A stretch of 64,000 nt of DNA, taken from the NCBI GenBank assembly GCA_034096865.1, contig JAWQFJ010025561.1:129001-193000 (forward strand), written 5' to 3'. Both the position numbers and the translations under genes were made by a program. This DNA comes from Theodoxus fluviatilis (taxonomy: Eukaryota > Mollusca > Gastropoda > Cycloneritida > Neritidae). The stretch's first letter is position 1, and each line of letters starts with the position of its first letter. Shown in pieces: positions 1 to 10,322 of the stretch. The notes beneath the pieces were generated by a model, which was given only the letters and a program-made list of their open reading frames with translations, was not told the origin of the DNA and searched no databases.

Positions 1-121
1 CCGATTTATTGAAAAAGGAAGACGGGGGTGGTACGGGAGACATAGGTGAGTGAGTGAGTAAGTGAGTGAGGGAAGGGAAGAGAGAGAGAGAGATGGAGAG
101 AACGAGATATATTGAAAGTGA

Positions 122-125
<4 letters not shown>

Positions 126-181
<56 letters not shown>
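126..181. repeat. (GA)n microsatellite
   Basis: An uninterrupted GA run, preceded at 46-70 by GAGTGAGT units. Confidence 0.9.
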
Positions 182-183
<2 letters not shown>

Positions 184-517
184 CACGGGATCTTTCAGAG
201 TATATCATTTCATCAATACATAGCCCCATCTCATATAACAGGGTGCATCATTGAGAGCCTGTTCTGTGAAATACGAGGCGCCCAGGCTTATCGGAGTTCC
301 AAGCACGCCCATATGGTCCCTGATGCATTATCCAAGAAAGGCCTCCAGCCGGCCACTGCCCCTTTGCGTGGAGATTTATTTCCCATAGTGGCTGCCAAGG
401 CCACTCCTCCTTCCACGAGTTCCAGCTCTGCGTGGTTGGCTTCCCTCCCGATCGGGAGACCCGACTATGCATCGTGCTACAGCTTGCAAAAAAACTCACT
501 CCGCCACTTTCCCACGG

Positions 518-521
<4 letters not shown>

Positions 522-610
<89 letters not shown>
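522..610. repeat. (CT)n microsatellite
   Basis: An uninterrupted run of about 44 CT units. It creates Ser-Leu frames on the plus strand and Arg-Glu frames on the minus strand that are not genes. Confidence 0.92.
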
Positions 611-615
<5 letters not shown>

Positions 616-1289
616 GAATTGCACCTATCCTCAAAAGCTTACCCTTCACTGCCAAAAATAGCTCCCTCGCCTGCAACCCAAGACCAAGCAAACCGGAGGA
701 GATGGGGAACGGATGGGAGAGGGGAAGGGTTGAAGGGACGGGGTTGTAGCCTCTACGAGGGACCCTGGGCACACTTCGCACGTGGCGGTCTTATCGGGAG
801 GAGCAGAATGTTTATTTCATAAGGCCGAGGTGGCACCCCCGCGGGAGTTATCTGTGTATTTTGTGTCCCAAAACACGAGACTCTAGCGTGTGTCTGTATT
901 ATACACGCAGCGCCGCAGGAGGCGCCGACCTCTGGGATGGAGATGTGCAACTCCTATTTATCTCCCCTTTAGGCTTCTACTTCTTTTTGCTGCCACATCT
1001 AAGCGCTTCTTTCTTCCAAGTTCGCCGTGTGTTAACGTTTCGTCTGGGGTGAAATTCCATGACTGAAGAAGGAAATTTCTGCAGATGTGTGAAATACCAC
1101 CGCTACCTTATCAACAATGACCTTCTGTTTCTTAGAGCCACGCATACTGCGAGAGATAATTGGCCCTCCACTCCTACCTCCGCATTCCCTTAAGAGCTCA
1201 TTCTCCTCAATCTGGGCACCTCCCTCTTTCACCCACCCACCCCCGCATCTTTGTCGTTTAGCTCTTGTACATTTTAAACTTTCAATCAG

Positions 1290-1522
1290 GGCCCGTATTC
1301 ACAACGGTGATTTATCTTTTCAACACTCGATTTATCCCCTAGCCCCGCGTTATCTTGATGGGTTAGATAAGGTACGCTCGTCAGAGGATTCTAGGCTGCG
1401 CTTTGCTATATATACTGGATTCCAGCCAAGGGAGAGCGGAACAGGCAGTTGGAATCGTCTGTGTTTAGAGATAAATCGGGGTTTAAATAAATCGCCGATA
1501 AATCGCCGTTGTGAATACGAGC
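1290..1522. mobile_element. MITE-like non-autonomous DNA transposon with 26-bp inverted ends
   Basis: The left end begins GGCCCGTATTCACAACGG and continues TGATTTATC. The right end, reverse-complemented, begins GGCTCGTATTCACAACGG and continues CGATTTATC. The two ends match at 24 of 26 bases. The element is about 233 bp and is flanked on both sides by CAG, read as a 3-bp target-site duplication. The interior has GATTTATC-type sub-repeats near both ends and no transposase frame. Short size, long inverted ends and a 3-bp duplication suggest a MITE mobilised by a PIF/Harbinger-like or Zator-like transposase. The superfamily is inferred, not shown. If the boundary is moved out one base (GGG...CCC, 1289-1523/1524), the duplication is lost. 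Confidence 0.7.
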
Positions 1523-2433
1523 CCAGGTCTCTAAACAACTATGTCTTCCTGTTTGTCATGAGATTCGTACTAGTCGCATACACAAGACACACATAGTAGG
1601 TTTGATTCTTGGGTCAATATATGTACATCTCAGCAGCAAGTTCCTTTGCTGTGATCATACATGTTGCTGTCAAAGGGGGAGTCAGTTCAAAAAACGGTTT
1701 GTTTCCCTCTTTACTTGTATTTCAAAAGCCATCGTCGAAGTGCAAACGTCTCCCAATCAGAACCGAAGACGACGAGTCCAGCAAGTTGGCGCCTAGTCCC
1801 ACGTAAGGCTTTGACTAGAACACCCCACATACCTCTCGCTAATAAGAGTGGCTCTTCTGTTCTCCAGCGTTCCCACGTACGGACTAGCTCCAGCTAATGG
1901 GGAACGGAGTCTGGAACCAAGTGAATCAACAGACAATTCCTCCGGCAGCCCGGCAAAGTTTCGCTGCAAATAGGTGCGCAGAGGAAAATCGCCAAGAAGC
2001 GCGAGTGCACGTCAGACTGAGTGTACGTCGGGCATACGAAATCAGGGGTGAAAAATTTCTCCTCGGAGCGATAAGGCAGTGGCTGCTTCTTTTGAGAAAA
2101 CCTCGGAGCAGATTTTCGCCCCCATAACCTGAAGGAAAACAAAGAGAGTTGGGAAGAGAGACGCGAAGGAGGAGGTGGAGCGGGGGTGGCGGTTGACGTG
2201 AGGATAAGAGATTGAGATGTAGGGCAAAGGGGAAGGAGGTGAGGGGTGAGAGGTTAGAGGGGCATCCCAGGGTGGGGGGAAGAGGTGAGAGAACGCCTGA
2301 GTTCCGGAATTCCTACCCCCACCACTTGATGCAGATCTTTATTCCAAGCCAGGTGGAGTTATCTGCTCGTGAAACTCGACAACCCCTGGATGCGGCATTG
2401 ATGTTGTTAGGGATGAGGTGGGAGGTTTGTTAG

Positions 2434-2441
2434 TGACGTCA
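2434..2441. promoter_or_regulatory. Perfect TGACGTCA palindrome (CRE-type site)
   Basis: An exact 8-bp match to the CREB/ATF half-site palindrome in the intron after the IPT1 exon. It is a single-motif call with no functional support. Confidence 0.2.
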
Positions 2442-3358
2442 CTTTGACGTAACCAGAAGAAAAACTGAGCGAGAAAGAGAGAAGACAAAAAAGATGGGGG
2501 AAAATAAAAAGGAACAGTCCACAGGAATAGCACCTTTATCTGCGCCGCGATAATGTAATCTGGATCGGAAGGGAAGGATGTGAACATTAAAACCACTTTC
2601 CTCTTCTGGGGCGAGAGAAGTGGGGAACCCGGAATGGAGACGCTATTTCTACCGGGCCGAAGCAGCCACGTCCATTCTAATGAGGGGCAAGGGGAGGGAC
2701 TCGCTGCCATCTGGGTCCTCTGCCTACCGTGCTTGGCGTGCCAGAGAGACGCTGCCGATAAAAGGTCATCCTGGACGGTACCAGTTCGGCACGGCCACGT
2801 TGTTTCTCTCTTTAATTATTCCGGGAGATAGGGGGGAAACAAGGCTACACATCAGGTCGTGCACGGGTCCCGGCGACCTCAAAGTGCAATGAACTTGCTA
2901 AGCGCTAAGCAAACTGCTGTTTCAGAAACATCTGGGCGTTTCGAAAACCGAGAAGCCTGTAGCACAGGAATAATCCGCCTATCGAATGTTGCCACATTCT
3001 ACACCAAAAGAAAAGCGCTGGAGGTAAACTTGGCAATAACTGTGCCAGTTACAAGACGCTGACATTTTCATTGCCCGTTTTCGCCGTAGGCCCAGACTGA
3101 GCAAAATAAATTTTACTAAGTGAAAGGGACAACAATTTCCCTTTTGTAACTTCGCTCAGCTGGAATTTATACCATATCGGGTAAGATAACCAGTAAATGT
3201 TGACGGAACTACATGTGTGTAAGAAATGCACATGGAGCTTACCTCAATAAAGTAATGTCTTCCGTTAATAGAACGTACAGATCCTCTAACATTTGCGGCA
3301 TACCTGGTCAACACTTTCAAACTCACACATTACTGCCCTAAATTAAAGGCACTGCAAG

Positions 3359-3360
<2 letters not shown>

Positions 3361-3398
<38 letters not shown>

Positions 3399-3420
3399 AC
3401 ATACATACATATATATATAT
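3361..3420. repeat. (CA)n(CATA)n(TA)n microsatellite
   Basis: CA units grade through CATA into a short TA run. It lies about 30 bp from the 3' end of the IPT1 exon, just inside the next intron. Confidence 0.9.
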
Positions 3421-3452
3421 TAGCTCAAGTCAGGATGGAGCGTAGTACTCAC

Positions 3453-3624
3453 CATTGGGCGAGTGGATGGTGGGCAGCTGGGTGAAGAGTGGGGTCATGC
3501 ACTGAACGCCGTCCCCGGTCTTGTTGGCGGGCGTGATGATCTGGGCGTAGTCCATGGTGTAGCTAAACATACACTCCACCTTGGAGTCGGGGAACATAGG
3601 CAGGTTTACCACCGTCAGTCGCAG
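3453..3624 (-). CDS. Plexin internal exon: start of first IPT domain
   Basis: Third recognised plexin exon, 172 bp: acceptor ctactgcag before 3624, donor GTGAGT after 3453. It enters in phase 0 (57 codons) and ends with one spare base (phase 1). The translation starts LRLTVVNLPMFPDSKVECMF, with GDGVQCMTP and FTQLPTIHSPN further on. A beta-strand, then a VxC strand, then a GxxC-x-x-P motif and LP.I is the typical first half of an IPT/TIG immunoglobulin-like domain after the plexin PSI; the two cysteines (exon residues 18 and 42) are the expected disulfide pair. NKT is a third sequon. The open frame runs a few codons into the intron (GEYYAPS, then stop), which is readthrough and not a C-terminus. 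The next exon must begin in phase 1 and lie below position 3453; I could not find it in 1-3452. Confidence 0.9.
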
Positions 3625-3937
3625 CTGCAGTAGAAGACATAATTTTGATGAAAGAATACTGTTTAATCGTACGAGATAATTCTGATGCTTTCATCAGCAG
3701 TTGCTGCTGTTGCAGTAGCAACATATGTTATGTGAGTGAGATAAATTGCAGCTGCAGAAGAGACTTGAGATCACCGACCCCGACAAACGTGGACGGCAAA
3801 TGGAGTAGAATGAGGGAACAGGGTGTATGGAAACGAGGAACAGCAAGAAGTGACATGGAGGCGGTATCGTTAGTCCAATGGGGATCAAGAAAAAAAAGCA
3901 GACAATTGTGCTGCAAGGAAGAATCATTGGGTCGTAC
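3625..3937 (-). other. Short plexin intron
   Basis: Intron of 313 bp between the PSI exon and the IPT1 exon, phase 0. The donor on the minus strand is GTACGA at 3937 and the acceptor is CTGCAG at 3625. It contains only a short CAGCAG-type patch and no feature of its own. Its small size contrasts with the roughly 28.65-kb intron just upstream in the gene. Confidence 0.85.
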
Positions 3938-4073
3938 CAGCTGAGCGCTGGAGCTGTGATCGATCTGGATCTGGTGGGGCTTGACTTCCGTGATGTTGGT
4001 GCACTGCTGGCCGCTGTAGTGGAGCCACCGCATGTCCGTGTCGAAGTCCTGGCATTGCTTCTTCAAGGAGCAC
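3938..4073 (-). CDS. Plexin internal exon: second half of PSI domain
   Basis: Second recognised plexin exon, 136 bp. The acceptor ttgcag precedes 4073 and the donor GTACGA follows 3938. Its first base completes the Arg codon split by the long intron, then 45 codons follow (CSLKKQCQDFDTD, then RWLHYSGQQC, NITEVKPHQIQID, SSSAQL), ending in phase 0. Its three cysteines (CSLKKQC and GQQC) bring the joined PSI domain to eight, the number expected for a plexin PSI knot. The Trp after the seventh cysteine and the CTNIT motif followed by PHQIQ resemble invertebrate plexins, where this segment leads into IPT1. The Asn of NIT is a second glycosylation sequon. Phase agreement with both neighbouring exons makes a chance open frame very unlikely. 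In the mature receptor it lies outside the cell, just below the sema head. Confidence 0.92.
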
Positions 4074-4130
4074 CTGCAACATGGCCGCAAGTCATGACGG
4101 CTTTTGCAAAGGACCATTTCGAAACGTACA

Positions 4131-4165
<35 letters not shown>
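4131..4165. repeat. (GT)n microsatellite
   Basis: About 35 bp of GT with one TATA interruption, about 60 bp from the second PSI exon and inside the giant intron near its acceptor. Confidence 0.85.
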
Positions 4166-6670
4166 AACTTTAAATGCACTGTACAATGTCAATAAAAAGC
4201 ACGCATGACACGGTAGCACGAACATTGAAGATGGAACTTCGGTTCAGAAACATGAAAAGAGTTCACATCGAATTAAGTTCGGGACGATGTAGACCACACA
4301 AAGCGCAAAGCAAACACCAAAGAAAGACGAGGAGTGATATCATTAAGTGCCGGTTGTTGACCGGGACTGTGGAATTCTCAGCAGGAGCTGCATCACGAGG
4401 TTTCCATGGCGCAGTAAGATCGCCAACACGAGGGTTCCCTAACGGCCTCGACGTCTAAAACCAAACATCTCGACGCAGGGCTAGAATCACGTCGAGGGGC
4501 GGAGGGCTCTGTCCTTCACTCAATTACTCGGGGCGGGAAGACGCCAGCAATGCTGGACACTCGGGGAGGCCCGGGTCTTCAGGAAGCGTCGCGGCTGGAG
4601 GTAAATAGCGTGGTTAACGCTGGAATCGATGGGATATCCACGCCCCCGTCTGCTGGCTGTGGACATCACGCTCAGGTGCCAATTTATGTCTGACCAAATC
4701 GCTGGACATCATTAGACCCATCCCTGAACAATCAAGGCCTGTCCTCTGATTCCCCCAGCGTCCTCAGCCTAGTAATGCCCGCCGCTTTGGTTCAGCTACT
4801 GTGAACACTTATGGACGTGTGCAAACGCTGTAGGTTGAGACGTGTCAAACTGTGAGGCATTCATAAACGATAATGCCAAAATAAAAACGAGGCGAATTCA
4901 CAGCGGTGCAAGTTCAGTCCTTTGGAAGTGTTATGTTGCTATGTAGAAAAACGATGAGGTGAAGAACGGGCAAGATACTCAGAAGAAAAGAACGAAAACA
5001 AAGAGAGAAGAAAATAAAGAACAACGAGAAACAATGCCGAACAGAAAATCCCGAACGCAAGGAAGAAAGGCGGGGAAATCAGACAGATGGCTACTGACAG
5101 ACGAACCCAGATTGTAATTAATTTCTAATCCAAAAAAACTAAGCATAAAAAACTAAACTAATTAAACCCAAAAACTGAAGACTCCGGAGGACAACAAGAT
5201 TTAAAGGGTGACTCAGACAAATTGAAATCTAATCGAGATTAGTTCTTTTAACTCATAAGTGGATAAGGCGAAGGATCGGAAGCGCTGCTGGCAAAGGGAG
5301 ACGATCGAGGGGAAGCGACTTCAGGGGAAGCTGAGGGCTGGCGTTACGGGGGTGAGACTGAATGAGGAGCCAGGATGAGCTCTGATAAAGAGGGGAGGTA
5401 ACTGTGAAGAGTACTGCAAGGCCCCATGGAGTGCGACTTCAGAGAAGAAGTGGGCCTACTCACGTCACGATGTATCCTCCTCAACACCTCTCACTCCCTG
5501 GACATCTGTCTAATGCCCGCACGCTCTCCTCTCGACCAGCAAGCCGTCTGCCTTGCGTTGATGCACCCTTGCACGTCGTCAACATCAATAGACTGAGGGT
5601 GGCATCTATGCAGTGAGAGGTGTGCGGAAAGCACAGGCTGTCAAAGGGGACTTAGTTCGCTACCAGCTTCAGATCTGTTCGCGAAGAATTATTTTGGATA
5701 CGTTTGCGAGATATATTTGAAAAAGAAGAGATAAATATCAGGCGAGCTAATGAGAAATTAGCGTATTTGATTAATACGCACAAAACGGTTGATGCAAAAT
5801 TATGAATGAACGCCTAATGTGTGGTCATTGCGACAGTACTGTTTAAAAAACATAACGACATTCAACAACAAGAAAATATTTTCGTGGGTTTCCCACTACA
5901 CTTAACCAATTATCCTCCGAATGTTTTCCACGTACTCGTTGAACGCATCTCGAGGCCAAGAGAACATCGGTCAGTTTTCCTTCGGGACACCATCAGAGCC
6001 TGACAGAGTCGGGCGGTACACGGCCATCGATTGACGGGGAGCCGGTAAAAAGGTAAGACGTCTTGATGTCCCATTAGATTACCAATCGCCACCAGCAGGC
6101 TCTTGAACGCTACGGCAGCTGGGTCCGACGACAACCTTCAAACGCTTGACGGAGGAAAAAGAACGTTTTAAAGGGCCGAGAATTTTAAACGAGGTAAAAA
6201 CCGTCCGAAACATGTGGAACGATCCTCCCAGAGAGCAGCCACTAGACCTGGCGATGTTAGCAGAACGCAGGGGACGAGGTACGTTGACCCCCTCCTGAAC
6301 TGAAGTGGACGAAGCGTTCGTCAGACTACTCACGGCTTGGATTGTTTCTTTCGGCAGCAAGAACGGCAATCGTTTGACAAGTAGCCAGAAGTGAGCGCCT
6401 ATGACGAAATATGGACCGCTCAAATACGAGGAAACACGTTTTTGAAAAATATGTCAGAAAACCTTTGAGAATTCCCGTTAATTTCCACCATCTTTTCTGC
6501 AAGATGAAATTCAGACAGAAAATTCAAGTTCTTCACTACGTCATGTGATTTAACGTGCAGCTTTAACTGAAATTCACGCGAGACACCGGAGGAACTGAGC
6601 AGAAAGGGAAGAGGGGCGCAATCGAGGAGGCTACCAATCGAGAAGGCACAGCAAGCAAGGGAGTAAACGG

Positions 6671-6711
6671 GCGAGCGAGTGCGAGCGCGCGCGCGAGAGA
6701 GAGAGAGAGAA
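6671..6711. repeat. GCGA/(GC)n/(GA)n composite
   Basis: GCGAGCGAGTGCGA runs into GCGCGCGCGC and then GA, about 41 bp. Confidence 0.85.
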
Positions 6712-7599
6712 AGAAGGGTGGTGGTTATGAAGGGTGACCGGGATTTCAGAAACAGACTATGGTGAGGGTAAATGAAGAAGGGAACACTAACGTGATTCAT
6801 TTAGTGAACACGGCAGGAGGAGAGGCAGAGAAACATAGAGCGAACATTTCCTACGACAAGGACAGAGGAGGGAAAACATCTTTGCTCGAGACAACAGAGA
6901 TCACGCACTGCGTGAAAGGAAGACACCCTGCTGGTGATGCGGATGTTGGCTCACCATCAGCATCCCCGCACGCCAGGGGAAGGATCAATAGAGATCATAG
7001 CTCTGGCCTGACCGATGCCTCGCTCTTCCCTACAAAGGCCTCCAAACTAACGGCCCTAGGCAACGTGTGGCACGAGCAACAGCGAGGTGGACAAAAAGAA
7101 GACAGAAAGAAACGAGAAACAGCCTGAAAGAAAAGGTTGGCAAACAGGTTAAAGCCAACAGTGCTAGGAGGAACAACCGACTAGCATTTTAAATGAGATC
7201 AGAGTCCTCGCCTCAGAGGAAAAACCAACTTCAGGAGAATGAAAGGGGGAAAAAAGAAGGAAGATTTGCATAGGGGGAGCAGCGTTCGCGGTTGCTATGG
7301 CAGAGGCTTTCTTGTCAATAATCAGCTGTAGGAAGCAGGAGGACAAAGCAAAAGAGCTTTTGGCAAGGACGAAAGCAACAACTGGTTCTATTATTTACTT
7401 GTTTTGAAGAATCTGGCATGACAAAAATGTAATTTTCCAGTGGTCTGCAGCATTTTAAACGGCAGCCCCCTTTTTGTTTAAAGAATATCTATGAACATAG
7501 TCTTCCTGTTCGTCCATCTGCTACAGCTTGTCGATTTTTAAAGATCCATTTTTGCCTGCGTATTTTTCAGCCTGCCCGCCTGCCTGTCAAACTACCTCG

Positions 7600-7604
<5 letters not shown>

Positions 7605-7691
<87 letters not shown>
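7605..7691. repeat. (CT)n(CA)n composite microsatellite
   Basis: About 64 bp of CT switches directly to about 24 bp of CA. Confidence 0.92.
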
Positions 7692-7692
<1 letters not shown>

Positions 7693-8380
7693 ACTCAATG
7701 GCTGTAAGAAGGGTTATCCGAGCCAGCGAGCGTGTCAGTAGAGTGGTCCCCCCTGACTGCTGCAGGTCGCTATCAGGGCCCGCAACTTCAGCAGCGTGCA
7801 AGCGTTCTAATGACCCGGCCCCGCGGCAGCCCCTAGCTGTCCGGTCACGTGATGAACAGCTCCCTAGGGATCGCTCGTGACAGATCCAGGCACACTCACA
7901 GCCTGCCGTCCCTGCATAGCGTAATGGACTCAACCGAAACCTCTGGAAGGACGAGCATAGGGAAGTAACGGAGGGGTGTTCAAAGGGCTGGGGACAAGTA
8001 CAGAAGAAAAGCCGAGCGCCATCCATATCGGCTCCAGATTTACAAGGTTTGTGGGTCGTAAATCTATTTTCAGCGAACCCAGTGGATTGAGACAGACTGC
8101 GTGTGGAGACAGAAGACCTAAAGGACGGACGGGACGGACATCGTGCTTCCAGGATGCCAGATGGAAGGGGAGACAACTCCATTTCCTCGACCCAGGCCTG
8201 CCTTTCATCGGTCCCAAGAGTGCCTGGATTGGCTGGTATTGAAGGATTCATTAAAGCCCGTACAATGGCTCCCGCGTTACGAAGTTTAAAAAAAAGTGAT
8301 TTTACTTGCTTTACCTTCATAAGTGTACGTAATGGAAGTTGGTTATATTCATATTTATTTATTAACTTTTTGTCCATTAC

Positions 8381-8412
8381 TCCGTCCGTCCGTCCGTCCA
8401 TCCATCCATCCA
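8381..8412. repeat. (TCCG)n(TCCA)n tetranucleotide repeat
   Basis: Four TCCG units are followed by four TCCA units, a single transition at one position. Confidence 0.9.
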
Positions 8413-10220
8413 TAAGACAGAGACTCACAAGCATGTCAGGTCATATTGGGCAAGAAATAATAAATACTTGTCTTTTTCGGATGAGAAATGGGAATGTTAT
8501 TTGAAATATGATGTAGTTATAAAATTCAATAACACAGGAGGAACATTAATTTGGAAAAAGATACGAAATAATTGCTAAGAAAATCAACCTTATTCACATA
8601 CCAAGTCATTGCACAAACAGATCATTGCAGTATATTCTGCTCAATGAAAATACATCAATTGACATTGGTAACCTCAATCGCTTTTAATACATAGCAGTCG
8701 AAAACTCACTACGGTTAACCACAAGATAATCATGGACGCCAGGCCAGTAGGACCGACAAATGCAGAGCACGTCCACTGGCATCCAACTTTCTACTGATTT
8801 TTTCTTAAATCCACGGTTACTATGGTTCAAGACGGACGACGGAAGAGGAGGAGGAGAAGGCGTGGAGGAAAGGGAGAGATTAATCTGTATTCCCAAACAC
8901 ACGCTCCATCTCCATTCGCTCCCTCTCTCTCGCCGTGTCATATCATGATTTGTGGGCGCAGCAATCCCGCACCGCGTAGCACGCACCAGTGCCGTTTCTT
9001 GTGGCGATCAATGGTTCCCATTAGGCCTCTTCCCTTTCTCTCCTCTTCCCCGACGTCCGAACCCTCCAAGGCGTCGCAGAGCGCAGCTTCTCGCATCGGC
9101 ATGTCCAAACACCGGCAGTTCCGTCCATTCCGGCAAACCCCTGCCACAGGGCAATGGTGCACGACGCTATCTCGCTTTTTTCTTTAGACCCAGCGTCTCC
9201 GCGCGGTCTCACGCTGGCCGCCGTCCCGCGCCGTCCCTCAGGTCTTTCCGACGGAGCCGCCGCCCGTCCATCATCCATCAGCCTTTCTTCCTCCCGTCTG
9301 CCAGACGTGGCCACGGCCCGATCCCCACCACAGCCGTTCCTGCTTGGGAATCTCCGGACCGTCTCGGCCCCAGGCAGCCTGTTGACTGCTCTCCCCTTTT
9401 CAGCTCCGCCACGGCTTTCCTCCCAGGACGGCCTCTTCCGTCTCGTCCCCTTCCTCTTGTCCGTCACCAGGTTCCCCATCTCCATCCCGTGGAAAGGTCC
9501 CCGGTTACTTGGAAAGCCCCTGGTTCCTACAGTGCCATTCGCCTGTTGACCTTTCAGTGTCGGGACTCCTTGAGACTGACAGCTCGCCGCCGCTAGGATC
9601 CTCATTCCGTGGGGTGAAGGGGTGGCGGGCGGCAAGGGATTGGGGAAATGGGGTGGGGGGTGGGGTGGGATTGCTAGGTATGGGGTGGGTGAGAGGGAAG
9701 AATGAAAAGGACTAGGGTGTAATGTATCGAGAGATGCAGAGGGGAAGGCTGCTGAAAGAGAATAAGCAAGTAAGGACGGTACACGGAGGGGAGAGTAGAG
9801 ATCTCCAAGGAGTGGCAGAGGGTGACGGGCAGGGTAGTGCGTGATGGACAGAGGCTTTAGCGATGGGGGCCACTTCCATTTGGGTAGAAACCCCTTCGTA
9901 TTGATTGCGGACTTGCCGCTATTCAATATTGGAAGTCACCCCGAATGGGCCAAGGATGCCGCTCCTCCATCTGCTCCATTCTTCATCGTTATCCCCTCTC
10001 CCTCGGCGCTGCGCATGCGTACACAGACGAGGCAAATGCCTCGTACGCTTTTGATTTATGTCCGGCTTAACCGCCGCTACATCTTGGCTACTTCTTCGCT
10101 GATGGCTTCGCGTTTTTCACTCACCGACCAGTCAGATAGGGGACGCAAGAAAATAGTGTATATTCTGGGCTCTGCTACAAGGAGTGTTTTTCCTAGAGTA
10201 AACACAGGAACTTTCTAGTT

Positions 10221-10222
10221 GG

Positions 10223-10321
<99 letters not shown>

Positions 10322-10322
10322 G
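10221..10322. repeat. (GA)n microsatellite
   Basis: About 100 bp of nearly pure GA, with GGAGAGGAGA at the left end and GAGGGAGAGGG at the right end. Confidence 0.92.

Larger units (their letters stand above)
1..3452 (-). other. Start of the following plexin intron
   Basis: From donor GTGAGT at 3452 down to the window edge there is no recognisable exon, so the next plexin intron is at least 3.45 kb. It contains a (GA)n tract near 126-181, a (CT)n tract at 522-610, the MITE-like element at 1290-1522, a TGACGTCA palindrome at 2434-2441 and the CA/TA repeat at 3361-3420. I checked the minus strand for the rest of IPT1 and for the second PSI domain and saw nothing convincing. Confidence 0.7.

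Noticed and set aside
112..822. A 236-codon plus-strand frame
   Set aside because: It spans a GA and a CT tract; the non-repeat parts have no recognisable protein and no splice or start support.
1595..1620. A B-box-like GGTTTGATTCTTGGG
   Set aside because: No A-box at the right distance and no tRNA fold.
7667..8434. A 255-codon minus-strand frame
   Set aside because: Both ends are repeat-derived (Cys-Val at the CA/CT tract, Met-Asp-Gly-Arg at the TCCA/TCCG repeat) and the middle matches nothing known.
9021..9926. A 301-codon minus-strand frame
   Set aside because: GC-rich composition keeps several frames open on both strands; the residues are Arg/Gly/Pro-rich with no motif.
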